Shown here in pieces: positions 1 through 7,224 of a DNA stretch of 64,000 nt (its first letter is position 1; each line of letters begins with the position of its first letter). The DNA comes from Paenibacillus sp. (lineage in GTDB: Bacteria; Bacillota; Bacilli; Paenibacillales; NBRC-103111), in NCBI GenBank assembly GCA_031180825.1, contig JAPSLM010000010.1, positions 95,044-159,043 of the forward strand, read 5' to 3'. Both the position numbers and the translations under genes were made by a program. The notes under the pieces are model-generated. The model did no database searches and was not told the DNA's origin. It worked only from the letters and a program-made list of their open reading frames with translations.

Positions 1-537
1 ATGGTGGAGGAGCTGAACCGCGCCAACGGGATTATCAGCGAGTTTTTGGCGCTGGCCAAAAATAAGACTACCGACCGCCGCCCGCAAAATCTGGCGCAGG
101 TGATCGAAGCCATCGGTCCGCTCATTCAAGCCGAGGCGACGCTGGCCGGCAAGCAGCTTCACCTGCGGCTCGATTCCTGTCCCGAGCTGGAGCTCGACGA
201 GAAGGAGATCCGGCAGATGGTGTTGAATCTCGCGCTGAACGGGCTTGAAGCGATGGAGGCCGGAGGGCGGCTCGAAATCGCCACTTACACGGAAGAATCC
301 GAGGTGGTGCTGGAGGTTTGCGATCAGGGCCACGGCATGGACAAGGATGTGTTGGCCAAGGTCGGGACTCCGTTCTTTACGACGAAAGAGCGGGGGACCG
401 GGCTTGGTCTGGCGGTCTGCTTCAGTATCGCCGCCCGGCACGGAGCCAAGCTGACGTGGCAGACCGGACCGGAGGGCACGGCATTCTATGTGCGGTTTGC
501 GGTACAGCCTGAGCCCGCCGCCGAGAACGACCTCTAG
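1..537 (+). CDS. Sensor histidine kinase, C-terminal part (cut by window edge)
   Basis: This is the catalytic end of a two-component sensor kinase. The visible 178 residues begin just after the expected phospho-acceptor histidine (residues ELNRANGIISEFLALAK are typical of the second helix of the dimerisation domain). They contain the ATP-binding N box (NLALNGLEAM), the G1 box (DQGHGMD), an F box (PFFTTK) and the G2 box (GTGLGLAV). The first ATG coincides with base 1, so the true start and the sensor region lie upstream and the entry is partial. The NtrB/KinE-like wording of the boxes resembles the kinase at 59086-60147. No response regulator follows, so its partner cannot be named. Confidence 0.85.
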   Translation: MVEELNRANGIISEFLALAKNKTTDRRPQNLAQVIEAIGPLIQAEATLAGKQLHLRLDSCPELELDEKEIRQMVLNLALNGLEAMEAGGRLEIATYTEESEVVLEVCDQGHGMDKDVLAKVGTPFFTTKERGTGLGLAVCFSIAARHGAKLTWQTGPEGTAFYVRFAVQPEPAAENDL

Positions 538-631
538 CCGATTCCTTCCGCGCGATGTATAAAAGCGACTTCCTTTTTTCATATTAATAGGGATAAGTTG
601 GGGAATAATGCGATCCAAGGAGGAACGACCC

Positions 632-1072
632 ATGTCCAAAAGCTTAACGGAAGTGCTCAACACTCAGATAGCGAATTGGAGCCTGCTGTTCATCAAGCTC
701 CACAACTACCATTGGTATGTCAAGGGACCGCAATTTTTCACCCTGCATACAAAGTTTGAAGAGCTGTATAACGAGGCCGCCGCTCACGTAGATAATTTAG
801 CCGAGCGGCTGCTGGCGCTCAAAGGGCAGCCGGTCGCCACCATGAAAGAAATTTTGGAGAAAGCGACCCTGCATGAAGCTTCCGGCACCGAGAATGCCGA
901 GCAGATGGTCCGTTCCATCGCCAACGATTTCGGAACGCTGATCGGGGAGCTGAAGGAAGGGATGGCGATTGCCGAAGCGGCGGACGACGAGACGACCGGC
1001 GATATGCTGCTTGCGATCCACAGCGAGCTGGAGAAGCACGTTTGGATGCTGGAATCGTTTTTGGGAAAATAA
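632..1072 (+). CDS. dps: Dps/ferritin-like DNA-protection protein
   Basis: A 146-residue protein of the Dps family, the dodecameric mini-ferritins that oxidise and store Fe(II) with peroxide and protect DNA in stationary phase. The N-terminal helix carries the hallmark stretch [17 protein letters not shown], followed by [20 protein letters not shown], which hold the intersubunit ferroxidase His, Asp and Glu ligands. Length matches the family (about 145-160). The ATG at 632 is chosen because AAGGAGG (617-623) sits 8 bases before it; the ATG at 608 would put that site inside the gene. A strong hairpin terminator follows at 1086-1128, so it looks monocistronic. Which Dps subtype it is cannot be told from sequence alone. 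Confidence 0.9.
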   Translation: MSKSLTEVLNTQIANWSLLFIKLHNYHWYVKGPQFFTLHTKFEELYNEAAAHVDNLAERLLALKGQPVATMKEILEKATLHEASGTENAEQMVRSIANDFGTLIGELKEGMAIAEAADDETTGDMLLAIHSELEKHVWMLESFLGK

Positions 1073-1085
1073 CGTCTCGGATCGG

Positions 1086-1128
1086 GGCATGGCGACTTGC
1101 GATTGCGCAGGGAGCCATGCCTTTTTTT
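1086..1128 (+). terminator. Intrinsic terminator of dps
   Basis: GGCATGGC (1086-1093) pairs perfectly with GCCATGCC (1114-1121) and is followed by seven T residues. Confidence 0.85.
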
Positions 1129-1261
1129 GAGATAGCCGCCTGATTGCGCGCTGCCGTTGTGTAATCGTCGTTTCGGAGGGAAGGCTTGTCGCATATACTG
1201 TAGAGCGGAACCCAGTCGGCAGACCGCTCGCGGCGCTGCCCAGCAAAGGAGTGACAAAACA

Positions 1262-1540
1262 ATGAACGCGTATCCGAGTAAAGACGGGGAACGTTTAATG
1301 AAGGTCGAGACCCGGCTTGAGAACATCGAAGTCGCCGTGACACGCATGGAAGAAAAGCTGGATAAATGGCATGGCAACTATATATCCCGTGTGGAAATGA
1401 ACGAGATGCTGCGCTCTCGCGACGAACGCCTCGAGCGGATCGAAAAAGAGAGGTTGGTCAACAAGCAGATTTACCCCGGCTGGATCAATATTCTTATTGC
1501 TTTAGCCGCATTGCTTGTCGCGTGGTTCCACAATAAATAA
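1262..1540 (+). CDS. Small coiled-coil protein with C-terminal membrane anchor (XhlA-like)
   Basis: A 92-residue protein. The first 65 residues are a charged heptad-like coiled coil (LENIEVAVTRMEEKLDKW, then RSRDERLERIEKERL), and the last 20 form one hydrophobic segment (WINILIALAALLVAWF) ending in HNK. This architecture resembles the phage/PBSX haemolysin XhlA family, small membrane proteins that work with holins, but no holin or endolysin gene lies nearby, so a lysis role is not supported. The start ATG at 1262 has AAAGGAG upstream; an earlier in-frame ATG at 1157 lacks a ribosome-binding site. Function unknown. Confidence 0.65.
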   Translation: MNAYPSKDGERLMKVETRLENIEVAVTRMEEKLDKWHGNYISRVEMNEMLRSRDERLERIEKERLVNKQIYPGWINILIALAALLVAWFHNK

Positions 1541-1546
1541 AACAGC

Positions 1547-1580
1547 AGCGACGAAAAGTGGCTTACAGGTCGCTTTTCTT
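1547..1580 (+). terminator. Weak candidate terminator
   Basis: AGCGAC (1547-1552) can pair with GTCGCT (1569-1574), and an alternative AAAAGTG/CGCTTTT pairing overlaps it; a short T-rich tract follows. It separates the coiled-coil gene from the next gene. Confidence 0.45.
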
Positions 1581-1628
1581 TGCGCCGTTTGGGTATAATG
1601 GGATGAAAAGGGATGGGAGGCTCTGGCC

Positions 1629-2813
1629 TTGATGAATCGAACGATTTCGCGAACGGCAGCGGGATTGCTCCTTGCGCTGCTGCTCGCCGGCTGTGAGGAG
1701 GAGCGTCAAACGGCCCCTGCTGCGGGCATGACGCCTTCCGCCCCATCTGCAGGCGAAGCGTCCAAATCTATCCTTCCTTATAAGCGGGAAACTGTCGCCA
1801 CAGGACTGGCCGTGCCGTGGGAGATCGATTTTGCTCCGGATGGCCGTATTTTCTTTACCGAGCGCGGCGGCGCGCTGCGTGTCATCGATAAGGGAAAGCT
1901 GATCGAGGAGCCGGTGATTCAGATTAACGGCAGTTTGTACAAGCAGGGGGAAGCGGGACTGCTTGGGTTTACGCTCGATCCGCAATTTGAACGAAACGGC
2001 TATATTTACGTCTGCCATACATACGTCCGGGACAGTCAGCCGTTCAATCGGGTCGTCCGTCTAAAGGAGCAGGGCGGGAAGGCCGTTTTGGACAAAGTGC
2101 TGCTGGACAATCTGCCGGGCAACCGGATTCACGACGGCGGCCGGGTGAAGTTCGGACCGGACGGCATGCTGTATATCACGAACGGAGACGCCGACGACCG
2201 TCCTGCCGCGCAAGATGTGACCAAGTTGGCGGGGAAAATATTCCGCATCGCCAAAGACGGCTCCGTACCGCCGGACAATCCGTTTCCCGGCTCGCCCGTC
2301 TACAGCCTCGGCCACCGCAATCCTCAAGGCCTCGCCTGGCATCCGGAGACAAAGCGGCTGTACAGCTCCGAACACGGTCAAACGGCGCATGACGAGATCA
2401 ATCTCATCGAGGCCGGGGCGAACTACGGCTGGCCTCTCGTCGAAGGCGACGAGACAGAGGTCAAGCCGGCCGATGCCGGGAAAAAAGGACCGGGACCGCT
2501 AAAAGCGCCGGTCGTGCACAGCGGCGGCGTCACGTGGGCGCCGTCGGGCATGACCTTCGTCAGCCGCGGGCCGTGGAAAGGCGACTTGCTGGTCGCCAAT
2601 CTGCGCGGGACGCAGGTGCTGCACGTCGTGCTGGCGCAAGACGGCAAGAGCGCCCATTCCGTCGAGCCGCTGCTCGCCGGCGAGCTCGGCAGGCTCCGGA
2701 CGGTGGCGGAAGCGCCGGACGGTTCGCTGTATGCGTTGACGAATAACCGGGACGGGCGCGGCCAGCCGCAGATGGACGACGATAAGATCATCCGGTTGAT
2801 ACCGGAATTTTAA
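1629..2813 (+). CDS. PQQ-dependent sugar dehydrogenase-type lipoprotein (GSDH domain)
   Basis: A 394-residue exported lipoprotein: basic start, hydrophobic segment, then lipobox LLAGC (Cys near residue 22). After a Pro/Ser linker comes a beta-propeller of the glucose/sorbosone dehydrogenase family, with VPWEIDFAPDGRIFFTERGG, the catalytic-histidine motif HDGGRVKFGPDGMLYITNGD, GHRNPQGLAW and SEHGQTAHDEIN. Such proteins oxidise aldoses using bound pyrroloquinoline quinone (Asd/YliI type). No PQQ biosynthesis genes are visible here, so the cofactor would come from elsewhere or the protein may have another role. The start is taken as TTG 1629, 8 bases after GGAGG (1616-1620); ATG 1632 is the alternative. 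Confidence 0.85.
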   Translation: MMNRTISRTAAGLLLALLLAGCEEERQTAPAAGMTPSAPSAGEASKSILPYKRETVATGLAVPWEIDFAPDGRIFFTERGGALRVIDKGKLIEEPVIQINGSLYKQGEAGLLGFTLDPQFERNGYIYVCHTYVRDSQPFNRVVRLKEQGGKAVLDKVLLDNLPGNRIHDGGRVKFGPDGMLYITNGDADDRPAAQDVTKLAGKIFRIAKDGSVPPDNPFPGSPVYSLGHRNPQGLAWHPETKRLYSSEHGQTAHDEINLIEAGANYGWPLVEGDETEVKPADAGKKGPGPLKAPVVHSGGVTWAPSGMTFVSRGPWKGDLLVANLRGTQVLHVVLAQDGKSAHSVEPLLAGELGRLRTVAEAPDGSLYALTNNRDGRGQPQMDDDKIIRLIPEF

Positions 2814-2848
2814 ATTATGAACTAACGGATTGGAGAACGTGAAGCGGG

Positions 2849-4045
2849 ATGCAAGAGCGGGAATTGACGGAATTAACGGGCCGATTGTTTCAGGAGGGAA
2901 CGCTGATCCAGGCGACGCTGAGCCAAGTGCGGCGAAGCGATCCGGACGGCTGTACGAAGGTTACGGTAAAGCCCGTACAGCTTAAGGGGACTTTGCACTA
3001 TCAATTCAGCTCCTTCTGCGGGCCGAAGGTGCTGCACGAGAATTTGGCGCCGGAAGCGGCGGAGGCGAAGCTGAACGCGCTGCTTGCCGGGCAGTTCCGG
3101 CAAGGGCTGCTGCAGACGGGCGAAGCGGACTATCAGGTGCTGATTAGCAAGAAAGGCAAGCTTGGCATTCTCCGCAAGCCGCCAACCAAGCAAGCGGCGG
3201 GCGGAGCGCCGGCCCATAACCGGAAAAAGAACTACGTGCTGGAGGAAGGCGTTCCTGTTCCTTTTCTGATCGAGCTCGGAATCATGAACGCCCAAGGGAA
3301 GGTGCTTGCACCTAAATACGACAAGTTCCGTCAAATCAACCGGTTTGTCGAAATGATCGCAGATGTATTGCCCCATTTGCCGAAGGACCGGACGCTGACC
3401 ATCGTCGATTTCGGCTGCGGCAAATCGTATTTGACGTTTGCGATGTATCATTTTCTGAAGGAGATGCAGGGCTTCGACCTGCGCGTCGTCGGCCTTGATC
3501 TTAAGGAGGATGTGATCCGGCACTGCAGCGCGCTTGCGGAGAAGCTCGGCTATGAAGGGCTGCGTTTTCTTGTCGGCGACATCGCCAAGTATGACGAGCT
3601 GCGGCAGGTTGACCTGGTCGTCACGCTGCATGCCTGCGATACGGCGACCGATGCGGCGCTGGAGAAGGCGGTTCGCTGGGACGCTTCGGTCATCTTGTCC
3701 GTGCCTTGCTGCCAGCACGAACTGTTCCGGCAGGTGCGCAGCGACGTGCTCGGCCCGCTGCTGCAGCACGGCATTTTGAAGGAGCGTTTTTCTGCGCTGG
3801 CTACGGATGCGATCCGGGCGAAGCTGCTTGAGCTGGTCGGCTACAAGACGCAGCTGCTTGAATTCATCGACCTGGAGCACACGCCGAAAAATATTTTAAT
3901 CCGGGCCGTCCGCAGCGTGCAGCCGCCGAAGCCGGCCGAACGGGCCAAGCTGGCGGAGGAGTACCGGGGCTTCCGGGATTTCCTGCAGGCCGGACCGTAT
4001 TTGGAACGGGCCCTGCAGGATAAACTGGACCTGCCGGACCTGTGA
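2849..4045 (+). CDS. Class I SAM-dependent methyltransferase
   Basis: A 398-residue protein. Residues 1-150 form an N-terminal domain unrelated to anything I recognise; the rest is a Rossmann-fold methyltransferase with motif I IVDFGCGKSYLTFAMY (about residues 186-201), the acidic post-I motif VVGLDLKEDV, LVVTLHACDTATD, and a VPCCQHE motif. HACDTATD plus PCC resembles the Methyltransf_32 group (METTL25/GSTCD-like), some members of which act on RNA or protein; the substrate here is unknown. The gene sits 35 bases after the sugar dehydrogenase and is followed by the glycosylase gene, so the three could share a transcript. A GTG/ATG choice is not at issue; the ATG at 2849 follows a weak GAACGTGAAGCGGG leader. 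Confidence 0.8.
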   Translation: MQERELTELTGRLFQEGTLIQATLSQVRRSDPDGCTKVTVKPVQLKGTLHYQFSSFCGPKVLHENLAPEAAEAKLNALLAGQFRQGLLQTGEADYQVLISKKGKLGILRKPPTKQAAGGAPAHNRKKNYVLEEGVPVPFLIELGIMNAQGKVLAPKYDKFRQINRFVEMIADVLPHLPKDRTLTIVDFGCGKSYLTFAMYHFLKEMQGFDLRVVGLDLKEDVIRHCSALAEKLGYEGLRFLVGDIAKYDELRQVDLVVTLHACDTATDAALEKAVRWDASVILSVPCCQHELFRQVRSDVLGPLLQHGILKERFSALATDAIRAKLLELVGYKTQLLEFIDLEHTPKNILIRAVRSVQPPKPAERAKLAEEYRGFRDFLQAGPYLERALQDKLDLPDL

Positions 4046-4118
4046 CTAAGGCCGTAACCGAGCCATACTTCAGGCAGCTGCCTGGGTTATGAAACGAATA
4101 AACGGGAGGCGATGTCAG

Positions 4119-4649
4119 GTGGAGGCAGAGAAGGAACGTCCCCGCTTGACCGGCTTGCCGCCGGTAGCGGATGAGCGCTGCTGGCTGCTGATTCTCGGAT
4201 CGATGCCGGGGGAGGCGTCCTTGCGGGCGCAGCAGTATTACGGCCATCCGCGCAACGGCTTTTGGCCTCTTCTTTATGCCTTGCTGGACGGGGGGGAGCC
4301 GGCTGCGGCATATGAGGAGCGGCTCCGCTTTGCGTTATCCCGCGGCGTAGCGCTGTGGGACGTGCTCGCGGCGTGCGAGCGCGAAGGAAGTCTCGATACG
4401 GCGATCCGCCGCCCGGAGGCCAACGACTTCGCGGGGTTCTACGCGGCGTATCCGGGCATCCGCCATGTCTTCTTCAACGGCAGCACGGCGGCGGACCTGT
4501 ACCGGCGGCAGGTTTTGAAGGGAGCTGCGGACGACGGCAGAGTCTATACGAGGCTTCCTTCGTCGAGTCCGGCACGAGCCATGACGGCGGAGGCGAAACT
4601 GGAGGCATGGCAGCCTTTACGGGAGGCTTGGCTCGCCATAAGGGGGTAG
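4119..4649 (+). CDS. DNA-deoxyinosine glycosylase (uracil-DNA glycosylase superfamily)
   Basis: A 176-residue protein of the small UDG-superfamily group annotated as DNA-deoxyinosine glycosylase, which removes hypoxanthine left by adenine deamination. It has the superfamily motif A-like LILGSMPGEASLRAQQYYGHPRNGFWPLL, the conserved GVALWDVLAACEREGSLD, and the motif B-like LPSSSPARA near the C-terminus. The start is taken as GTG 4119, because GGGAGG (4104-4109) is 9 bases upstream; the ATG at 4089 would place that site inside the reading frame. Probably co-transcribed with the methyltransferase upstream. Family assignment is by motif memory, not a search. Confidence 0.8.
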   Translation: MEAEKERPRLTGLPPVADERCWLLILGSMPGEASLRAQQYYGHPRNGFWPLLYALLDGGEPAAAYEERLRFALSRGVALWDVLAACEREGSLDTAIRRPEANDFAGFYAAYPGIRHVFFNGSTAADLYRRQVLKGAADDGRVYTRLPSSSPARAMTAEAKLEAWQPLREAWLAIRG

Positions 4650-4679
4650 CGACGTCCGGAAACGCGCAAGACAGCCGGA

Positions 4680-4829
4680 TTATTCTTTCTCCTTCTGCGT
4701 GGCTCCGATCTGATTGACGGTCGTTTTCACTTGATTGAGCGTATCGTTCACGAATTCCATATCTTGATTATCGGCTTCCATCGAAGCCGTGCCTTCGTAA
4801 TTGCCTTCGTGCTTTTTATTTTCCGACAT
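4680..4829 (-). CDS. Small acidic/polar protein, 49 residues
   Basis: A short gene on the minus strand with a near-perfect ribosome-binding site (AAAGGAGG, 4838-4845) before its ATG at 4829 and a TAA at 4680-4682. The product begins MSENKKHEGNYEGTASMEAD, is hydrophilic, lacks Cys and membrane segments, and ends KEKE. It is not a recognised alpha/beta small acid-soluble protein. Convergent with the glycosylase gene and divergent from the gene at 4965. Codon choice matches the neighbours. Function unknown; its size and composition would fit a spore-associated or stress-induced small protein, but that is a guess. Confidence 0.65.
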   Translation of the reverse strand: MSENKKHEGNYEGTASMEADNQDMEFVNDTLNQVKTTVNQIGATQKEKE

Positions 4830-4964
4830 GCCGGTTCCTCCTTTCGGGGTAGCTTTATTGCCGATCCATGCTTAACGTGCGCAGCAGGGCCGGAAAATAT
4901 TCTCTTTTTGAAAGGCATACTAAGGGAACACCCATGGCTGCAAGCGACGAGAGGAGGGTGCCGG

Positions 4965-5498
4965 ATGGCAAGACAGACGGGCAAAGTTCCGTTCGGATAC
5001 GAGCTGCCGAAAGAACGCGATACGGATCGCGGAAGCTTATGGATTTACGATGCGTTTGAGGATTACACGGAGCAGGAGCTTGTGCGGGTCCTTGCGCTGG
5101 CCGGGGGACGCGGCATCGCCAAGGCGGTGTTTTACCCGCTGCATGAGGAGACGGTACGGCGCATGGATAAGCGGCGTTCCGTAGCTCCGTATCACCGGAG
5201 GGTCGAAGCGCTGCAGGCGATGCTCGATGCTTCCGGTACGGATGTCGATTACATGGTCGAACCGTTTGAAGGCAAGCGTAAAAAGTACACCCCTGCCGAC
5301 ACCGCCTTTCGCTTTCTGGAAGAAAAATATGCCGCCCCCCATTTCGTTTGGATGACTTCGGCGACCGCCGAGCTGCTTGCGGGTTACGACTCGTTCGAGA
5401 CGTGGATCAAAAAAATCCGCTGGTTCGTAAGCGAGGAGGGAGTCCCGGTCACGCACCCTCAGCTGCGGGCCTATGCCAATCGTTGGGACCCGGTATGA
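4965..5498 (+). CDS. Conserved-looking hypothetical protein, 177 residues
   Basis: A soluble 177-residue protein with no signal peptide or membrane segment. Notable stretches are GSLWIYDAFEDYTEQELVRVLALAGGRG, AVFYPLHEETVRRM and HFVWMTSATAELLAGYDSFETWI. I do not recognise the family. The start ATG 4965 is supported by GAGGAGGG (4951-4958); the longer frame from 4731 runs across the divergent small gene and has no ribosome-binding site. Codon use (GCG, CTG, CGG rich) matches true genes nearby. No operon partner on its strand. Confidence 0.7.
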   Translation: MARQTGKVPFGYELPKERDTDRGSLWIYDAFEDYTEQELVRVLALAGGRGIAKAVFYPLHEETVRRMDKRRSVAPYHRRVEALQAMLDASGTDVDYMVEPFEGKRKKYTPADTAFRFLEEKYAAPHFVWMTSATAELLAGYDSFETWIKKIRWFVSEEGVPVTHPQLRAYANRWDPV

Positions 5499-5618
5499 AA
5501 GCGTAGTTCGGTCCGCATCCCCTGAAAATGGCACGAAAGCCCGAACCCTATAGCGAACTCTGTTTCGGAAAAATACGGGCAGAAGCTACTCAGCGCCTGT
5601 TACAGGGGGAGAGAAACG

Positions 5619-6614
5619 ATGGGGAAATTAAAAAAAACGGTCGTGTGGGTCGTTGCCGCCGCGCTTTTGGGCGGGCTGATTTATGGCGTTACTTGGGCGG
5701 GAGATGCGCCTGTATCGGCTGAAATATCGACGGAAGCCAAAGGGCGGTTCGTCGGCTTGACGGACGGCGGCAAAATCATCAGAGTAACTTATAACGGAGC
5801 GGAAAAAGCCTATCCGTTGACATCGGACGTGTGGGTATACCGGAATATGCAAAAAGCGGCGATCACGGATTTGAAGCCGGGCGATTCGCTGGAAATCATA
5901 TTGAACAGCAAAAACCAAGCCGCTTACATTAAGGCGGCGGCGGCGGAAGAAGTCGCTTCTCCGCAGAGCCCGGCCTCGCCGGCCGTCGAGCCGAACGAGG
6001 CGGCGGCGGAAGCCGCAGGCATTTCGCAGGGCTCTGCCGCGGCTTCCGGCAGCATGGCCGCCGTGCCGCCTACCGGTCCGGCGCCTGCGGCTCCGGCCGA
6101 GCGTCCGGCTGCCGCAGAAACGGCAAAGCCGGCTGCGGCAAACGGGAGCCCTTGGGAGCGTCTATCGTTGGAGCTGAAAAGCCGGGAGCTAGCCTTGAAA
6201 GTCAAGCAGGAGCGGACGGATAAGGGGGACGAGGCTGACATTTATATCCAAACCAAGGATCGGGCGGTGGTTCATCTAAAGGGCGAACAGGCGGAGCAGC
6301 TGCTTCTTCTGCTGGTGCAGGGGCTGCCGTCCGAGAAGGACGCTTGGGAGAAGGCGCTCAAGCAGCGCTTGGCGGCGCAGTTCAAACTGAAGGACGATTC
6401 GCCGGATTGGAAAATCGACGTGAAGTGGAAAGAAAACGCCAAAGTCGTCCGTACGCCGCCCGTGCAGGCCGGGAAGCCGGAGCCTAACGGCCACGGAGCG
6501 GATAAGGAGCACGGCAAAGGCAAGAATAAGGAGAAAGAAAAAGAGAAAGAGAAGGAAAAAGAGAAAGAAAAAGAAAAAACACGCGATAAGCACAAGGATG
6601 AGAAGGACGATTGA
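5619..6614 (+). CDS. Exported protein with Ala/Pro-rich linker and Lys-Glu tail
   Basis: A 331-residue protein with a signal peptide or N-terminal anchor (KKTVVWVVAAALLGGLIYGVTWA). Residues 35-110 look like a small beta domain (GRFVGLTDGGKIIRVTYNG..YPLTSDVWVYRN..LKPGDSLEIIL), 110-180 are Ala/Pro low-complexity, 180-285 are a second mixed domain, and the last 45 residues are almost pure Lys/Glu repeats. The Lys-Glu tail comes from tandem AAAGAG/AAGGAG hexanucleotides around 6525-6580, prone to length variation. Function unknown. A GGGGGAGAG site precedes the ATG, and a strong terminator follows at 6646-6692. Confidence 0.75.
   Translation: MGKLKKTVVWVVAAALLGGLIYGVTWAGDAPVSAEISTEAKGRFVGLTDGGKIIRVTYNGAEKAYPLTSDVWVYRNMQKAAITDLKPGDSLEIILNSKNQAAYIKAAAAEEVASPQSPASPAVEPNEAAAEAAGISQGSAAASGSMAAVPPTGPAPAAPAERPAAAETAKPAAANGSPWERLSLELKSRELALKVKQERTDKGDEADIYIQTKDRAVVHLKGEQAEQLLLLLVQGLPSEKDAWEKALKQRLAAQFKLKDDSPDWKIDVKWKENAKVVRTPPVQAGKPEPNGHGADKEHGKGKNKEKEKEKEKEKEKEKEKTRDKHKDEKDD
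6525..6580 (+). repeat. Imperfect AAAGAG/AAGGAA hexanucleotide tract
   Basis: A purine-only stretch inside the gene above, made of near-identical six-base units each coding Lys-Glu. Tracts like this can expand or contract by slippage without shifting frame, because the unit is a multiple of three. Confidence 0.75.
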
Positions 6615-6645
6615 CGGAAAGCTTCCGCTGCCGCCGTCTACAATC

Positions 6646-6692
6646 AGCAGCCCGTCTGGAGATATAAACGCTCCGGGCAGGCTGCTTTTTTT
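6646..6692 (+). terminator. Strong intrinsic terminator
   Basis: AGCAG plus CCCGTCTGGAG (6646-6661) pairs, with one mismatch and some GU pairs, to CTCCGGGCAGG plus CTGCT (6671-6686), followed by seven Ts. It ends the gene at 5619-6614. Confidence 0.85.
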
Positions 6693-6705
6693 CACCCGAT
6701 CGTTT

Positions 6706-6870
6706 TTAATTTTCCGGAGTCCGGTCCAAATACAAACGGGAAACGGGGGTGGCATCTCCGCGCCGTACTTCTTCCTCCGTCGCTTTTTCCTCCAAAGGAT
6801 CGTGCGTATTCATGCCGGGGGCGACGGTGGGTTCATGGGGCTGCCGCATCTTTCCTTTCTTTCCGGTCAC
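6706..6870 (-). CDS. Small hydrophilic protein, 54 residues
   Basis: Starts at GTG 6870 and ends TAA 6706-6708. The product reads VTGKKGKMRQPHEPTVAPGM at its start and ends in LYLDRTPEN; it is charged, with no Cys, no membrane segment and a Glu-rich centre (EEKATEEEV). The ribosome-binding site GGAAGGAGAGG lies in the end of the preceding gene, and the start codon overlaps that gene's TGA (GTGA), so translation is probably coupled. No family recognised. Too short for many automatic annotations, but the paired arrangement supports it. Confidence 0.65.
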   Translation of the reverse strand: MTGKKGKMRQPHEPTVAPGMNTHDPLEEKATEEEVRRGDATPVSRLYLDRTPEN

Positions 6871-7025
6871 AAATCGTCCTCTCCTTCCGTCTTGGAATAG
6901 GCAATCAGCGTAATCGGTCTGCCTGCCAGCTCGGCCAGCTGCGCTTCCGCCTGTCGAATGATATCGATGGTTTTTTTTTGCTCAAGAAGCGGGGCGATCT
7001 GGTAGTCGGTCGTTTCGATTTTCAC
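6867..7025 (-). CDS. Small protein, 52 residues, coupled to the next gene
   Basis: Starts at GTG 7025, preceded by ACAGGAGG, and ends at TGA 6867-6869, overlapping the following GTG by four bases. The product (KIETTDYQIAPLLEQKKTID, then IIRQAEAQLAELAGRPITLIAYSK, acidic end) looks like two short helices and a strand, i.e. a folded mini-domain rather than random sequence. No family recognised. With its partner it forms a two-gene minus-strand operon divergent from the MFS exporter gene. Confidence 0.65.
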   Translation of the reverse strand: MKIETTDYQIAPLLEQKKTIDIIRQAEAQLAELAGRPITLIAYSKTEGEDDL

Positions 7026-7224
7026 GGATGATTGGCCTCCTGTAAGGGATTATATCGATTTCGCGGTTAGAATTCCCTTCGTGAAAACCCCGCATTCGTG
7101 GAAGGGGATGGGGATTAAGCTGGAAAAAAAAGCAAAAACCATGGCCCGGCTTCATACCGCTGTGTTATATTGGAGCTACTGTTCCGGAACACGGGTGAAA
7201 CGATCTTAAGGAGGAAAGTATCGC

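Noticed and set aside
5500..5618. c-di-GMP-type riboswitch before the exported Lys-Glu protein
   Set aside because: A GGC-ACGAAA-GCC hairpin caught the eye, but the remaining GEMM consensus blocks are absent.
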